Shown here: in pieces, positions 1 through 7,847 of the stretch
How the letters are laid out: each line of letters opens with the position of its first letter
Position numbering within the stretch: position 1 is the stretch's first letter
Assembly (NCBI RefSeq): GCF_017571495.1
Contig: NZ_JAGETZ010000004.1
Span: 124,001 to 188,000 of the forward strand
Direction: 5' to 3'
DNA: 64,000 nt
Source of the DNA: Hymenobacter negativus
Lineage (GTDB): Bacteria; Bacteroidota; Bacteroidia; Cytophagales; Hymenobacteraceae
Made by a program: the position numbers and the translations under genes
The notes under the pieces: generated by a model
The model's database searches: none
The model's input: only the letters and a program-made list of their open reading frames with translations
Told to the model about the DNA's origin: nothing

Positions 1-2
1 CT

Positions 3-878
3 CAGCCGTGGTACCTGGACGCCTGCGCCGAAGGTGGCACCTGGGATGTGGTGCTGGCCGCAGAAAAAGGCCGCGTGGTGGCCGCATTACCTTATTTCTG
101 TAAGCAGAAAGGACCGTTTCGGTACGTCACGATGCCACTCTTTCTGAAGTGGCTGGGGCCATATATGCTGCCTGAGTTCCGGGGCCGGCTGCCACAGGAG
201 CATGAGTTGCTAAAGCAACTGATTGAGCAACTACCCGATTTTGCGGCCTTCAAGCAGAACTTTTACCCCACGACGACCAACTGGCTGCCTTTTTACTGGG
301 AGAAGTTTCGCCAGACCACTTTCTATACTTACCGCCTGCACCAGTTGCGCAACCTGGCACAGGTGGAAACAGGCCTGGGCACCGGCATCCGGCGGGATAT
401 CCGGCTGGCCCGGCAAAAAGTGCGCGTGGTGCACGACTTACCGCTAGCTACTTTTTACGCCGTCAATCAGCTCAGCTTTACCCGACAGGGGTTGCCGGCC
501 CCCTATTCGGAAGCCCAGTTCCGTCGCCTCGACGCGGCGTTGGCGGCGCAGCAGGCCCGTCAGTTATTTTTCGCCGTCGATGAGCAGGACCGGGTGCATT
601 CGGTGGCCTACTTGATTTGGGACAATACCACAGCCTACTACCTCCTCGCCGGCGACGACCCAGCCCTCCGCGCCAGCGGCGCGGGCGTGCTCCTGGCCTG
701 GGAGTGCATTTGCTACGCCAGTGAGATACTGGGCTTGGATTGCTTCGATTTCGAAGGCAGCATGCTACCCGGCGTCGAGCGCATCCGGGTGCGGTTTGGC
801 GCAGTACAGACGCCGTATTTCTTTGTATGGAAGTATAATTCGCGGCTTTTTGAGTTGCTGGAGAAGGTTAAGCCGTAG
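3..878 (+). CDS. FemAB/GNAT-like acyltransferase, 5-prime truncated by the window edge
   Basis: The frame is open from base 3, before any usable start, so the gene begins outside the window; about 291 residues are visible. The visible N-terminus has QPWYLDA followed by WDVVLAAEKGRVVAALPYF, and the C-terminal part has CFDFEGSMLPGVERIRVRFG. This pattern is typical of the Bacteroidota FemAB-like branch of the GNAT fold, in which acceptor and acyl-donor binding sit in tandem N-acyltransferase domains. Members often work near cell-envelope or polysaccharide genes, but those neighbours are off-window, so the substrate is unknown. A GTG at 48 is in frame but lies inside the conserved region and is not the start. 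No membrane segment is visible; a cytoplasmic enzyme is likely. Confidence 0.75.
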   Translation, partial: QPWYLDACAEGGTWDVVLAAEKGRVVAALPYFCKQKGPFRYVTMPLFLKWLGPYMLPEFRGRLPQEHELLKQLIEQLPDFAAFKQNFYPTTTNWLPFYWEKFRQTTFYTYRLHQLRNLAQVETGLGTGIRRDIRLARQKVRVVHDLPLATFYAVNQLSFTRQGLPAPYSEAQFRRLDAALAAQQARQLFFAVDEQDRVHSVAYLIWDNTTAYYLLAGDDPALRASGAGVLLAWECICYASEILGLDCFDFEGSMLPGVERIRVRFGAVQTPYFFVWKYNSRLFELLEKVKP

Positions 879-1053
879 GTTTAGTATCTCGTACCGCCTG
901 ATGCCGGCAACAGAGTAGCCTGACGATTTCCATTAAGGCATTGCTGATACATCCTCTTCTTGGCTTCGCGCTTCAAGCGCACCGGAGACAGAGTGAAGTC
1001 CAAGCGGAGGGTGATTCATCCGCTGATAAAATAACTTTCAGAACCCCTATCTC

Positions 1054-1419
1054 ATGAAAAACTACATCCTCAACCCCTCTCCTTTCGTCGTGCCCACCAC
1101 CGACGGCAAGCTCATTGAAGAGCACGTGGGTGCTGCCAGCACTAGCACCACGGCCTATAGCCTCGCCCACATGGTAGCCCCGCCACACTGGAGCGAACCC
1201 CACCAAACGCCCAGCTTCGATGAAATCACCATTGTAGTACGCGGCCGGAAGCGGTTCGAAATCGATGCCGACGTGGTAGAATTGCAGGCCGGGCAGGCCT
1301 TGCTCATTAAAGGGGGTGCGCGGGTACGGTATTCCAATCCGTTTGAGGAAGAGTGCGAATACTGGTCGATTTGCGTACCCGCCTTCAGCCCCGACACGGT
1401 TAACCGGGAGGACGAGTAA
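1054..1419 (+). CDS. Small cupin-domain protein
   Basis: This 121-residue protein is essentially one cupin_2 beta-barrel. The first cupin motif region runs through PPHWSEPHQTPSFDEITIVV (around residues 43-62), with His/Glu metal-ligand candidates. The second motif region lies near GQALLIKGGARVRY (around 89-102). It is short enough to be a stand-alone small-molecule sensor, isomerase or storage-type cupin; the sequence does not settle which. Its stop codon TAA shares one base with the ATG of the following ACT-domain gene, so the two are almost certainly translated from one mRNA. There is no signal peptide, so it should be cytoplasmic. Confidence 0.8.
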   Translation: MKNYILNPSPFVVPTTDGKLIEEHVGAASTSTTAYSLAHMVAPPHWSEPHQTPSFDEITIVVRGRKRFEIDADVVELQAGQALLIKGGARVRYSNPFEEECEYWSICVPAFSPDTVNREDE

Positions 1420-1832
1420 TGGCGGGTGAAAACGACCTGAGCCGCTTGTTGGCCACCATGCAGCCAGTGCTTCAGGCAGGTGAATACGTGTTTTGCACGA
1501 CTCACTCGCCGCCTGCTATTCCAGCCGAGATGGTACTAGGCTCATTCCGGGAGCCTGAAGGGCTTACCCTGATAATGGCCCGCGAGGCAGCCGACACTTA
1601 CGGCCTGCCTTATGAGCACATCATGGCCTGGCTGACGCTGACAGTGCATTCGTCGTTGGTGGCCGTGGGCCTGACAGCCGCAGTCGCGGCCGCCTTGGGT
1701 CAGGAAAATATCAGCTGCAACATGGTGGCCGCGTATTATCATGACCATGTATTTGTGGCCATGGCTGATGCTGTACGTGCGGTGGAAACGCTACGGGCCT
1801 TGTCACTGAAGGCCGCCGCTGCTTTGCAATAA
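1419..1832 (+). CDS. ACT-domain protein (COG3602/DUF2241-like)
   Basis: This 137-residue protein has the layout of the COG3602 family. An N-terminal ACT-like half (residues 1-65) carries MQPVLQAGEYVFCTT and FREPEGLTLIMAREAAD. A second half (66-137) carries LTVHSSLVAVGLTAAVAAAL, CNMVAAYYHDHVFVA and a final helix. These proteins are thought to sense small ligands, often amino acids; the ligand is unknown. The start overlaps the stop of the cupin gene by one base, which indicates translational coupling. The pair could form a small ligand-handling unit, but that is inference from the overlap only. Nothing suggests membrane association. Confidence 0.75.
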   Translation: MAGENDLSRLLATMQPVLQAGEYVFCTTHSPPAIPAEMVLGSFREPEGLTLIMAREAADTYGLPYEHIMAWLTLTVHSSLVAVGLTAAVAAALGQENISCNMVAAYYHDHVFVAMADAVRAVETLRALSLKAAAALQ

Positions 1833-1890
1833 GTACTGAGCCATTAAATCAGGCCGGCTGGTTGTTGCCAAACTCTTTACATTTAGCCTC

Positions 1891-2748
1891 ATGGACCAGC
1901 GCATCATCAATCTTTTCGACGAATACACCCACGCCCCGCTCACCCGCAAGGAATTTATGGAGCGGCTCATCAAGCTGGCAGGCGGCACGGCACTGGCCTT
2001 TTCGGCGCTTTCGGTGCTGGAGCCAGGCTATGCAGCGGCCACGACCATTGCGCCTGAAGCTGATGATTTGGACATCGAAGAAGTGAGCTGGCCCGGCGAT
2101 GGGGCGACCATGAAAGGCTACCTGGCCAAGCCCAAGGGCAAGAAAAAGCGCGGCGCCGTGGTTGTTATCCACGAAAACCGGGGCCTGACGCCCCACATCA
2201 AGGATGTGACGCGGCGCGTGGCCCAGGCGGGCTACCTAGCGCTGGGCGTAGATGCGCTGTCGGTTTTTGGCGGTACGCCGGCCGATGAAGACAAGGGCCG
2301 CGAACTAATTGGGCAGCTTGATGCCGCCAAAAACCTGAATAATTACCTCGCCGCCCTCTCCTACCTGCGCGGCCGGCCCGACTGCAACGGCCGCACCGGG
2401 GCCGTGGGATTTTGCTGGGGCGGCGGCCTGGTCAATCAACTGGCCGTGCACGACCCGAAGCTGGACGCCGGTGTGGCCTACTACGGCCAGCAGCCCAGAG
2501 CCGAGGACGTGCCCCAGATAAAAGCCGCTGTAATGCTGCATTACGGCGGCCTCGACCAGCGCATCAACGCCGGCATTCCCGCCTATGAAGCAGCCCTGAA
2601 AGCGGCCGGCACGAAATATGAGCTCTACGTGTACGAAGGCGTGAACCACGCTTTCAACAACGACACCTCGCCCGCCCGCTACAATGCGGAGGCCGCCAAG
2701 CTGGCCTGGGAGCGCACGTTGCGTCTTTTCAAGGAAAAACTAGGATAG
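1891..2748 (+). CDS. Dienelactone hydrolase family protein
   Basis: This is an alpha/beta hydrolase of 285 residues. The dienelactone-hydrolase nucleophile elbow GFCWGG places the catalytic Cys at about residue 175; the acid is probably Asp222 (GGLDQRI) and the base His253 (EGVNHAF). The oxyanion-side strand reads VVVIHENRGL. Residues 20-50 contain RKEFMERLIKLAGGTALAFS followed by an Ala-rich stretch. This looks like a signal or anchor segment lying after an unusual N-terminal extension, and members of this subgroup are often exported. Family members hydrolyse lactones or carboxylic esters; the natural substrate is unknown. The gene stands alone, with 58 bp to the upstream gene, and no regulator is adjacent. 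Confidence 0.85.
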   Translation: MDQRIINLFDEYTHAPLTRKEFMERLIKLAGGTALAFSALSVLEPGYAAATTIAPEADDLDIEEVSWPGDGATMKGYLAKPKGKKKRGAVVVIHENRGLTPHIKDVTRRVAQAGYLALGVDALSVFGGTPADEDKGRELIGQLDAAKNLNNYLAALSYLRGRPDCNGRTGAVGFCWGGGLVNQLAVHDPKLDAGVAYYGQQPRAEDVPQIKAAVMLHYGGLDQRINAGIPAYEAALKAAGTKYELYVYEGVNHAFNNDTSPARYNAEAAKLAWERTLRLFKEKLG

Positions 2749-2801
2749 CTGGGCAACGGAACGGCATTGGGCGGCATCTTTGTAGCGTCCATCCTCTTCC
2801 A

Positions 2802-3104
2802 ATGTCAACTAAAAAACTGTTCGTCTTGCTGGTTGCGCTGCTCCTGAAAGCAGCCAGTGGCAGGGCGCAGACGGCCAAACCGCCCACACCAGACGACTAC
2901 CAGCAGGTGAGCGTGCCCGTGCCCCGGGCAGTATCGCTGCTCTCGGACGTAGCCGGCGTGCTGCTCACGCGCGACCCCGATGGCAAAGGCAAGGTGCAGG
3001 CCCTGCTGGACCGGCGCAAAGAGCGGTCCGAAAAACGTGACCAGAGCCTCAAGCTGAGCATTCCCAAAAACGGGCTTACCCGTACGCTGGGATTGGTGGA
3101 GTAA
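2802..3104 (+). CDS. Small secreted protein of unknown function
   Basis: This 100-residue protein has a clear Sec signal: a positively charged start (MSTKK), the hydrophobic run LFVLLVALLL and a probable cleavage after GRAQ. The mature part is about 75 residues, basic, and rich in Asp, Lys and Arg (LLDRRKERSEKRDQSLKL). I recognise no domain. A 7-of-8 match to the Bacteroidota -7 element (CATCTTTG, 2775-2782) lies 20 bp before the ATG, which supports the start and independent transcription. Export to the periplasm or beyond is likely; the function cannot be stated. Confidence 0.65.
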   Translation: MSTKKLFVLLVALLLKAASGRAQTAKPPTPDDYQQVSVPVPRAVSLLSDVAGVLLTRDPDGKGKVQALLDRRKERSEKRDQSLKLSIPKNGLTRTLGLVE

Positions 3105-3335
3105 TAGCTGAAGCTGTGGGAAACGGCAATTTGAGGGAATAAGTCCGCAAAGTGGGCGGGCTGGTCGGGGTTTCCGGCCGGTCCGTCCACCTTGTTTATT
3201 TCCGGGCCGCTTGTGGCCGATGCTTTGCAAATACCCTGGCAGAACGAGTCGATTCTCCCATTTCAGGGCCCGCTGCCGGCCGCAGCCGAACCCCAAAGCA
3301 TCTCTCAATTCCTCACCACTCACTTTTCAGAAATC

Positions 3336-3692
3336 ATGAAAACCACTTTGTTTTCCATCCTCGCCGCTGCTACGCTGTTCGTTTCTGCTCCTTCGTTTGC
3401 TACTGCGCCCGCTGCCTTTCCCTTCGACAACCACGGGCCTTACGACCGGCTGAACGACCGCAACGACAAAGACTTCAACTACGGTTTCGATAAGAGGCAC
3501 CGCGTGACGTCCCAGGAACGAGCCCGCTGGGAAGCCGCCCACCGCGATGACCGTCGGGATGACCGTCGGGACAACCGATTTGACGACCGCAACAGCCGCG
3601 ATTTCAACTACGGCTACGACCGCAACCACCGCGTGACCGATAAAGAGCGCGCCCGCTGGGAAGCCGCCCACCGCTACGACGGCCGCCGCTAA
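3336..3692 (+). CDS. Secreted Arg/Asp-rich protein with two tandem 30-residue repeats
   Basis: This 118-residue protein begins with the signal peptide MKTTLFSILAAATLFVSAPS and an Ala-rich cleavage region. The mature part contains two repeats of about 30 residues. Each has the order DRN-DFNYG-D-HRVT-ERARWEAAHR and is separated by a short DDRR-type linker that is itself duplicated. The upstream in-frame ATG at 3192 would bury the signal sequence, so 3336 is preferred. A second copy with the same signal and repeat lies downstream at 3924 but is frameshifted. The upstream flanks of the two copies also resemble each other (GGTCCACCTT in both), which indicates a tandem duplication including the promoter region. 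The function is unknown; a charged periplasmic protein is likely. Confidence 0.7.
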   Translation: MKTTLFSILAAATLFVSAPSFATAPAAFPFDNHGPYDRLNDRNDKDFNYGFDKRHRVTSQERARWEAAHRDDRRDDRRDNRFDDRNSRDFNYGYDRNHRVTDKERARWEAAHRYDGRR

Positions 3693-3923
3693 GCCAAGCG
3701 GGCGCCGGGCCCTCCCCGCCCGGCGCCCCTGGCCCAGCCAGCCAGGCTCGTCCACTACTTAGTGGGTTTGGTCGATGATTCCACTAGCTCGGTCCACCTT
3801 ACTTTTTATCGCCTGCTTTCGGTCGCAGGTTTGCACCATTCCTGGCAAGGCGGAAGCGCTTTCACCTCTTGTTTAGCAAGCTACCGCCACTGGTTTGCCC
3901 TTTATCGTCCTCCCCAATATCCT

Positions 3924-4156
3924 ATGAAAACCTCCTTTTTTTCCATCCTATTCGTCGCCAGCTTTTTAGCAACCAGTTCATTTGCAACCGTTCCTGCAAT
4001 GGTAAGATACAATGACCGGCCCGTGCAGCAAGGCCCCTATGACCGGCTGAACGACCACAATGACAAGGACTTTAATTATGGCTTCGGCAAAACCATAAGG
4101 TGACGCCCCAGGAACGAGCCCGCTGGGAAGAAGCTCATCGGAATGACCACCGCTAA
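3924..4156 (+). pseudogene. Frameshifted tandem copy of the preceding secreted repeat protein
   Basis: The reading frame starts with MKTSFFSILFVASFLATSS and contains the repeat hallmarks GPYDRLND and DKDFNYGFG, then hits a TGA at 4101. Adding one A in the run of four A bases at 4089-4092 restores the rest of the repeat (NHKVTPQERARWEEAHR) to a TAA ending at 4156. The defect is therefore a single-base loss in a short homopolymer. It could be a real inactivating mutation, a phase-variable site or a sequencing error. The restored product would carry one repeat unit rather than the two in the upstream copy. Confidence 0.7.
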
Positions 4157-4225
4157 CGTATGAGTCTTGGTGCCCATATCACTGGAGATTTAGCTTCTTT
4201 TTTCTTCACTTTTCCCTCTAATTCA

Positions 4226-4765
4226 ATGAAATCCTCTTTTTTGACCCTGCTGGCAGCTTTTGCCCTTACCATTGGAACGGCGGCAGCCCAAACGTCCCCC
4301 CCTGATGGTGGCGGAATGCAAGGCGGTGGCGGCGGCTACGGCCGCATGCAAGGCTCGCCCGACGAGATGGCTAAGCGCCAAACCGAGCGCATGACCAAAG
4401 AACTGGGTCTGAACCCTGACCAAGCCGCCAAAGTGCAGCAAATTCAGGCCGCTCGCGCCCAAGAAATGCAGGCCATGCGTGGCCAGGGTGGCGGCGACCG
4501 CGACAAAATGCGCGAGCAAATGCAAGCCAACCGCACCAAGTACGATGCCCAATTTAAAGAAGTGCTGACTGCCGACCAGTACACGAAGTACACCAGCATG
4601 GAAAGCAACCGCATGAACCGCGGCGGTGGCCGTCCCGGCATGGATGCTGCCGGCGCTGATGTGGACAAGCTGAAAGCCAAGACAAAAGACGGCGAGAAAA
4701 TCAAAGCCAAAGAAGACAAACTGAAGGTGAAGGCCGATGGCGTAAAGGTCAAAACCGAAAACTAA
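4226..4765 (+). CDS. Secreted Spy/CpxP-like LTxxQ-motif protein
   Basis: This 179-residue protein begins with the signal peptide LTLLAAFALTIGTAAAQ. A Gly-rich spacer follows, then two helices: KRQTERMTKELGLNPDQAAK (around residues 50-69) and a second ending in LTADQYTKY (around 112-120). Helical hairpins with LTxxQ are the signature of the Spy/CpxP periplasmic chaperone-like family. The C-terminal 40 residues are a low-complexity Lys/Asp/Glu tail (DKLKAKTKDGEKIKAKEDKL), which is unusual and suggests a coiled or disordered region. The ATG at 4226 is chosen because it starts the signal peptide directly. The gene ends just before a strong terminator. A periplasmic stress or chaperone role is inferred from the motif only. 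Confidence 0.7.
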   Translation: MKSSFLTLLAAFALTIGTAAAQTSPPDGGGMQGGGGGYGRMQGSPDEMAKRQTERMTKELGLNPDQAAKVQQIQAARAQEMQAMRGQGGGDRDKMREQMQANRTKYDAQFKEVLTADQYTKYTSMESNRMNRGGGRPGMDAAGADVDKLKAKTKDGEKIKAKEDKLKVKADGVKVKTEN

Positions 4766-4791
4766 GCCCTTCTGAATCACCTGAAATGCAA

Positions 4792-4821
4792 AAGCCCCGA
4801 CCGGTTGGTCGGGGCTTTTTT
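4792..4821. terminator. Bidirectional intrinsic terminator between convergent genes
   Basis: A perfect 11-bp stem (AAGCCCCGACC at 4792-4802, pairing with 4807-4817) with a GGTT loop is followed by a T run on the plus strand and preceded by A bases on the same strand. It lies between the plus-strand Spy-like gene and the minus-strand oxidoreductase gene. Confidence 0.9.
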
Positions 4822-4864
4822 GGTGGTTGACGGTCAGAGGAACGTCTACCGAGCGCAGTGCATA

Positions 4865-7090
4865 TCAAATCAACTTATCGGGTGTTATCGGCAATTCCCG
4901 GACCCGCTTGCCAGTGGCATGGTATACGGCATTGGCTACAGCGGCGGGGAAACCGACCAGGCCAATTTCGCCTAAGCCTTTGGCGCCGATAGGGTCGAGC
5001 AGCAGGTCGGGTTGGTTGATGAATTCGACTTCGATGGCGGGAATGTCGGCGTTGACGGGGACGTGGTATTCGGCCAGGTCGTGGTTCACGATGCGGCCGT
5101 AGCGGTGGTCGAGGCGGGCATCTTCCATCAGGGCCAGGCCAATGCCCCACACCACGGAACCCAGCACCTGGCTGCGGGCGGTGTTGGCGTTCAGCACCGT
5201 GCCCGCGTCCACCACCGATACCACCCGGCTTACGCGTACGGCGCGGGTGAGCGGATGCACTTGCACTTCCACAAAGTTGGCGCAGAAGGACTTGCCGGAA
5301 TATTTCTCCATTTCCGGTGACTTTTCCGCCTTCTGTGTTACTTCCAGCGCGGGCAACTGATGCCTCTTCAACACCTCGCCGTAGCTCAGGCGCCGTCCAT
5401 GCCTACGCGCTGACACGATGAAGCCTTTTTCGGTGGTCAGTTCCGCTGGCGTGGCCTTATCCAATGGGCTGCCGGGAATCCTTGCGGCCAGCTCCAACAG
5501 CTGCTTTTTCAGCGCCGCGCACACCTCGTGCACGGCCGAGCCTACTGACGTAGCCGTGTGCGAGCCGGCCTGCAGCGGTGCTTCGGGTAGTGCCGAGTCG
5601 CCCAGCTCGAAGCGGATATTGGCGGCGGGTACGCCGCTGGCGTCGGCCGCAATCTGGGTCATGATGGTGGCGGTGCCGGGGCCGGTGTCGGCGGTGGCGC
5701 TTTGCACCAGCAGGGTGCCATCGGGTAATAGGCGGGCGCGGGCGGTGGCGGGGCTGCGCTCGGCTTTGTAGATGCCCGTGGCCATGCCCCAACCCAGCAG
5801 GTAGCCATCGGGGGTGCGCATGGAGCCGGGTGCGGCCGTGCGCTTGCTCCAGCCAAAGCGGGTGGCGCCGTGCTCGTAGCATTCGCGCAGGTGCTTGCTG
5901 CTCCAGGGCTTGTCGTTTTCGGGGTCGCGCTCGGCGTAGTTCTTCAGGCGGAGGGCCAGTGGGTCCAGTTGCAGGGCTACGGCCAGCTCGTCCATGGCGC
6001 ATTCCAGGGCGAAGGAACCGCTGGTTTCGCCGGGGCCGCGCGTCCAGCAGGGCGTGCTCAGGTCCAGGGGCACGAGGCGGTAGCTGGTGTTGAGGTTGGG
6101 TACCGCGTAGGCCGATTTGGTGGGGTGGACAATGCGCTCGGCAAACTGCTCGTGCTGGGATGTGTTGCCGTAGGCCTGGTGCGTGATGCCCACTAGCGTG
6201 CCATCGGACGTGGCGCCTAATCCCATTTTTTGAATGGATTGCGGCCGGTAGCCCACCATGTTGAACTCGTGGTCGCGCCGGCCCATTACTTTCACCGGAC
6301 GGCCCAGCTTTTTGGCGGCAATAATGGCGGCCATCTCGGGCGGCCAGATGCGCGATGAACCGCCAAATGCCCCGCCCACAAAGTGCGAGTGCACTCGCAC
6401 GCTTTCGGCCGGCAGCTGCCACATGCGCATCAGGTCGCCTTGCGCCAGCTTGGGCCCCTGGGTTTTGTTGTACACGGTTAGCCTTTCGCCTTCCCAGAGC
6501 GCAATGGCGGCGTGCATTTCCATGGGATTGTGCACCTGCATGGGCGTGCGGTACTCCTGCTCCACGCGCACGGGGGCCGTTTTGTAAGCATCGGGCTGGC
6601 CGCGCGAGTAGCTGGCTTCCTGCTTCGGAGTCACGTTGGCCGCGAGGTGCTGCGCCAGGTTGGTCTGGTGCTGGGCCACTTCATATTCTACCCTCACCAA
6701 TGAGGCCGCGTACTGCGCCTGTTCCAGCGTTTCGGCCACAGCCAAGGCCACAGGCTGGTTGTTGAAATGAACCTGGTCGTCGTAAAACACGCGAAATTCC
6801 TGGCCTTCCACGCGCGGGTTTTTATTGGTTTGCGGACTCTGATAACCTGGCGCTTTGGGCGCGTTCAGGTGCGATACCACGGCCAGCACACCGGGGACTT
6901 TTTCAGCCATTGCGGTATCCAGTCGCTTGATGCGGCCGCGCGCAATGCTGCTGGTTACCAGCACACCATGCACGCAGCCCGGCACCTGGCATTCGGCAGC
7001 GTAGCGGGCCTGACCGGTCACTTTCAGGCGTCCGTCGACGCGGCTGAGCGGCTCGCCGGTGGCCGACGGTGCGGGGAAGTTGTTATCCAT
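4865..7090 (-). CDS. Xanthine dehydrogenase family molybdopterin-binding subunit
   Basis: This 741-residue protein covers the whole large (Moco-binding) subunit of the xanthine oxidase family. The N-terminal domain starts at GEPLSRVDGRLKVTGQARYA, and Moco-domain signatures include GGAFGGSSRIWP and RGPGETSGSFALE. The C-terminal GLGEIG carries the conserved catalytic Glu (about residue 708). The enzyme would hydroxylate a heterocycle or oxidise an aldehyde. It normally needs a 2Fe-2S subunit and often a FAD subunit, and neither is next to it here. The start at 7090 (MDNNFPAPS) is preferred over 7159, because the 23 extra residues are Cys-rich and non-conserved. Its start overlaps a 40-codon ORF by 8 bp. 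The terminator at 4792 follows it. Confidence 0.88.
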   Translation of the reverse strand: MDNNFPAPSATGEPLSRVDGRLKVTGQARYAAECQVPGCVHGVLVTSSIARGRIKRLDTAMAEKVPGVLAVVSHLNAPKAPGYQSPQTNKNPRVEGQEFRVFYDDQVHFNNQPVALAVAETLEQAQYAASLVRVEYEVAQHQTNLAQHLAANVTPKQEASYSRGQPDAYKTAPVRVEQEYRTPMQVHNPMEMHAAIALWEGERLTVYNKTQGPKLAQGDLMRMWQLPAESVRVHSHFVGGAFGGSSRIWPPEMAAIIAAKKLGRPVKVMGRRDHEFNMVGYRPQSIQKMGLGATSDGTLVGITHQAYGNTSQHEQFAERIVHPTKSAYAVPNLNTSYRLVPLDLSTPCWTRGPGETSGSFALECAMDELAVALQLDPLALRLKNYAERDPENDKPWSSKHLRECYEHGATRFGWSKRTAAPGSMRTPDGYLLGWGMATGIYKAERSPATARARLLPDGTLLVQSATADTGPGTATIMTQIAADASGVPAANIRFELGDSALPEAPLQAGSHTATSVGSAVHEVCAALKKQLLELAARIPGSPLDKATPAELTTEKGFIVSARRHGRRLSYGEVLKRHQLPALEVTQKAEKSPEMEKYSGKSFCANFVEVQVHPLTRAVRVSRVVSVVDAGTVLNANTARSQVLGSVVWGIGLALMEDARLDHRYGRIVNHDLAEYHVPVNADIPAIEVEFINQPDLLLDPIGAKGLGEIGLVGFPAAVANAVYHATGKRVRELPITPDKLI

Positions 7091-7205
7091 ATAGCTGGTG
7101 GTGAAGGCCTGTGGCTTTACGGCCAGCCAACTGGCCCCGTTGCAACAGCATGGCCGCACCGAGTTTTAGTATCCCAATGCTACGCTTCGGCTTGGCGGTA
7201 ATCAT
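7083..7205 (-). CDS. Putative 40-residue ORF overlapping the start of the molybdopterin subunit
   Basis: An ATG at 7205 opens a 40-codon frame whose TAA overlaps the ATG of the oxidoreductase gene within ATGGATAA, an 8-bp overlap typical of translational coupling. The product starts MITAKPKRSIGILKLGAAML and is basic, with one short hydrophobic stretch. I do not recognise it. It could be a leader peptide, a small accessory protein, or the decayed remnant of a lost upstream gene. A terminator for the preceding minus-strand gene ends at 7243, so a transcript starting between 7205 and 7243 would carry this ORF first. The evidence is positional only. Confidence 0.3.
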   Translation of the reverse strand: MITAKPKRSIGILKLGAAMLLQRGQLAGRKATGLHHQLYG

Positions 7206-7242
7206 TCAACTCGGAGCGAAGCACAGCTTTGGGGGTACCTCA

Positions 7243-7281
7243 CAAAAAAGAACGGCTGCTCCTGAATCAGGAACAGCCGTT
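7243..7281 (-). terminator. Intrinsic terminator on the minus strand
   Basis: A 14-bp stem with one G-T pair (AACGGCTGCTCCTG at 7251-7264 with its partner at 7268-7281, loop AAT) is followed on the minus strand by TCTTTTTTG. It ends the small secreted-protein gene at 7315-7569. Confidence 0.85.
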
Positions 7282-7314
7282 GGCAACAAAATCAAATCAG
7301 GAGAATGGGCTTCG

Positions 7315-7569
7315 TTACAACGTACCGCGGTGCGATTTCGACTTTGGAGTACCAGTGGCGTGGCGGGCCGAAGGCTTGTGCTGGAACAGTCCCAGGAAAC
7401 CATTCTTACGCCGGCTGTGGCCGCGGTAGAGTTTGTAAACCGGCCGGTAATTGCCAGCCATGGGCTTGCGACGGTGTAGTGGACGAGTGGAAACCGCAGC
7501 GGGGGCGGCCTGAATTTCGGAGGCAAAGAACCCCAGCATGCAGAGGAACAACAAAGCGGTACGCAGCAT
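7315..7569 (-). CDS. Small secreted basic protein of unknown function
   Basis: From the ATG at 7569 this is an 84-residue protein. It has the signal peptide MLRTALLFLCMLGFFASEIQ, a probable cleavage after AAPAA, and a short, strongly basic mature part with NYRPVYKLYRGHSRRKNGFL and LFQHK. Proteins of this look, with repeated Tyr/Lys/Arg and a GFLGLF motif, are common in Hymenobacter-type genomes (recalled, not checked) and have no known role. Two further in-frame starts lie upstream but would add a non-signal extension. The gene has its own terminator at 7243-7281, so it is probably monocistronic. Confidence 0.55.
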   Translation of the reverse strand: MLRTALLFLCMLGFFASEIQAAPAAVSTRPLHRRKPMAGNYRPVYKLYRGHSRRKNGFLGLFQHKPSARHATGTPKSKSHRGTL

Positions 7570-7847
7570 AGAAAAGGTGAAAATGGTGGTACTCATGCAC
7601 GGCGGTTTTCGCCATCGGCAGCGGCTTGCTACTGCACTACTAACCTCAGAAAGACCCAAATTATTTCCCTCTTCCCCTTTTTATTCGACCGCTTCGATGT
7701 AGCAATCGACCAACCCATGAGCTGGAACCACTGACAATGAGCAAGAAGGCAGCGCTGGCAACTCCCCAAAAAAAGTTACAGTTACCAGCCTCTTTCCGGG
7801 CTAAAAATAATTGTCGAAGTTTGATAGCGCCTCTTTTTCCACTGCTC

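Noticed and set aside
4839..4863. GAACGTCTACCGAGCGCAG, similar to a palindromic-element arm
   Set aside because: No inverted partner and several mismatches; could be a decayed arm, but chance cannot be excluded.
5457..6422. 321-codon minus-strand frame
   Set aside because: A shifted-frame shadow of the molybdopterin subunit on the same strand; Arg/Ala/Pro-rich composition and no motif.
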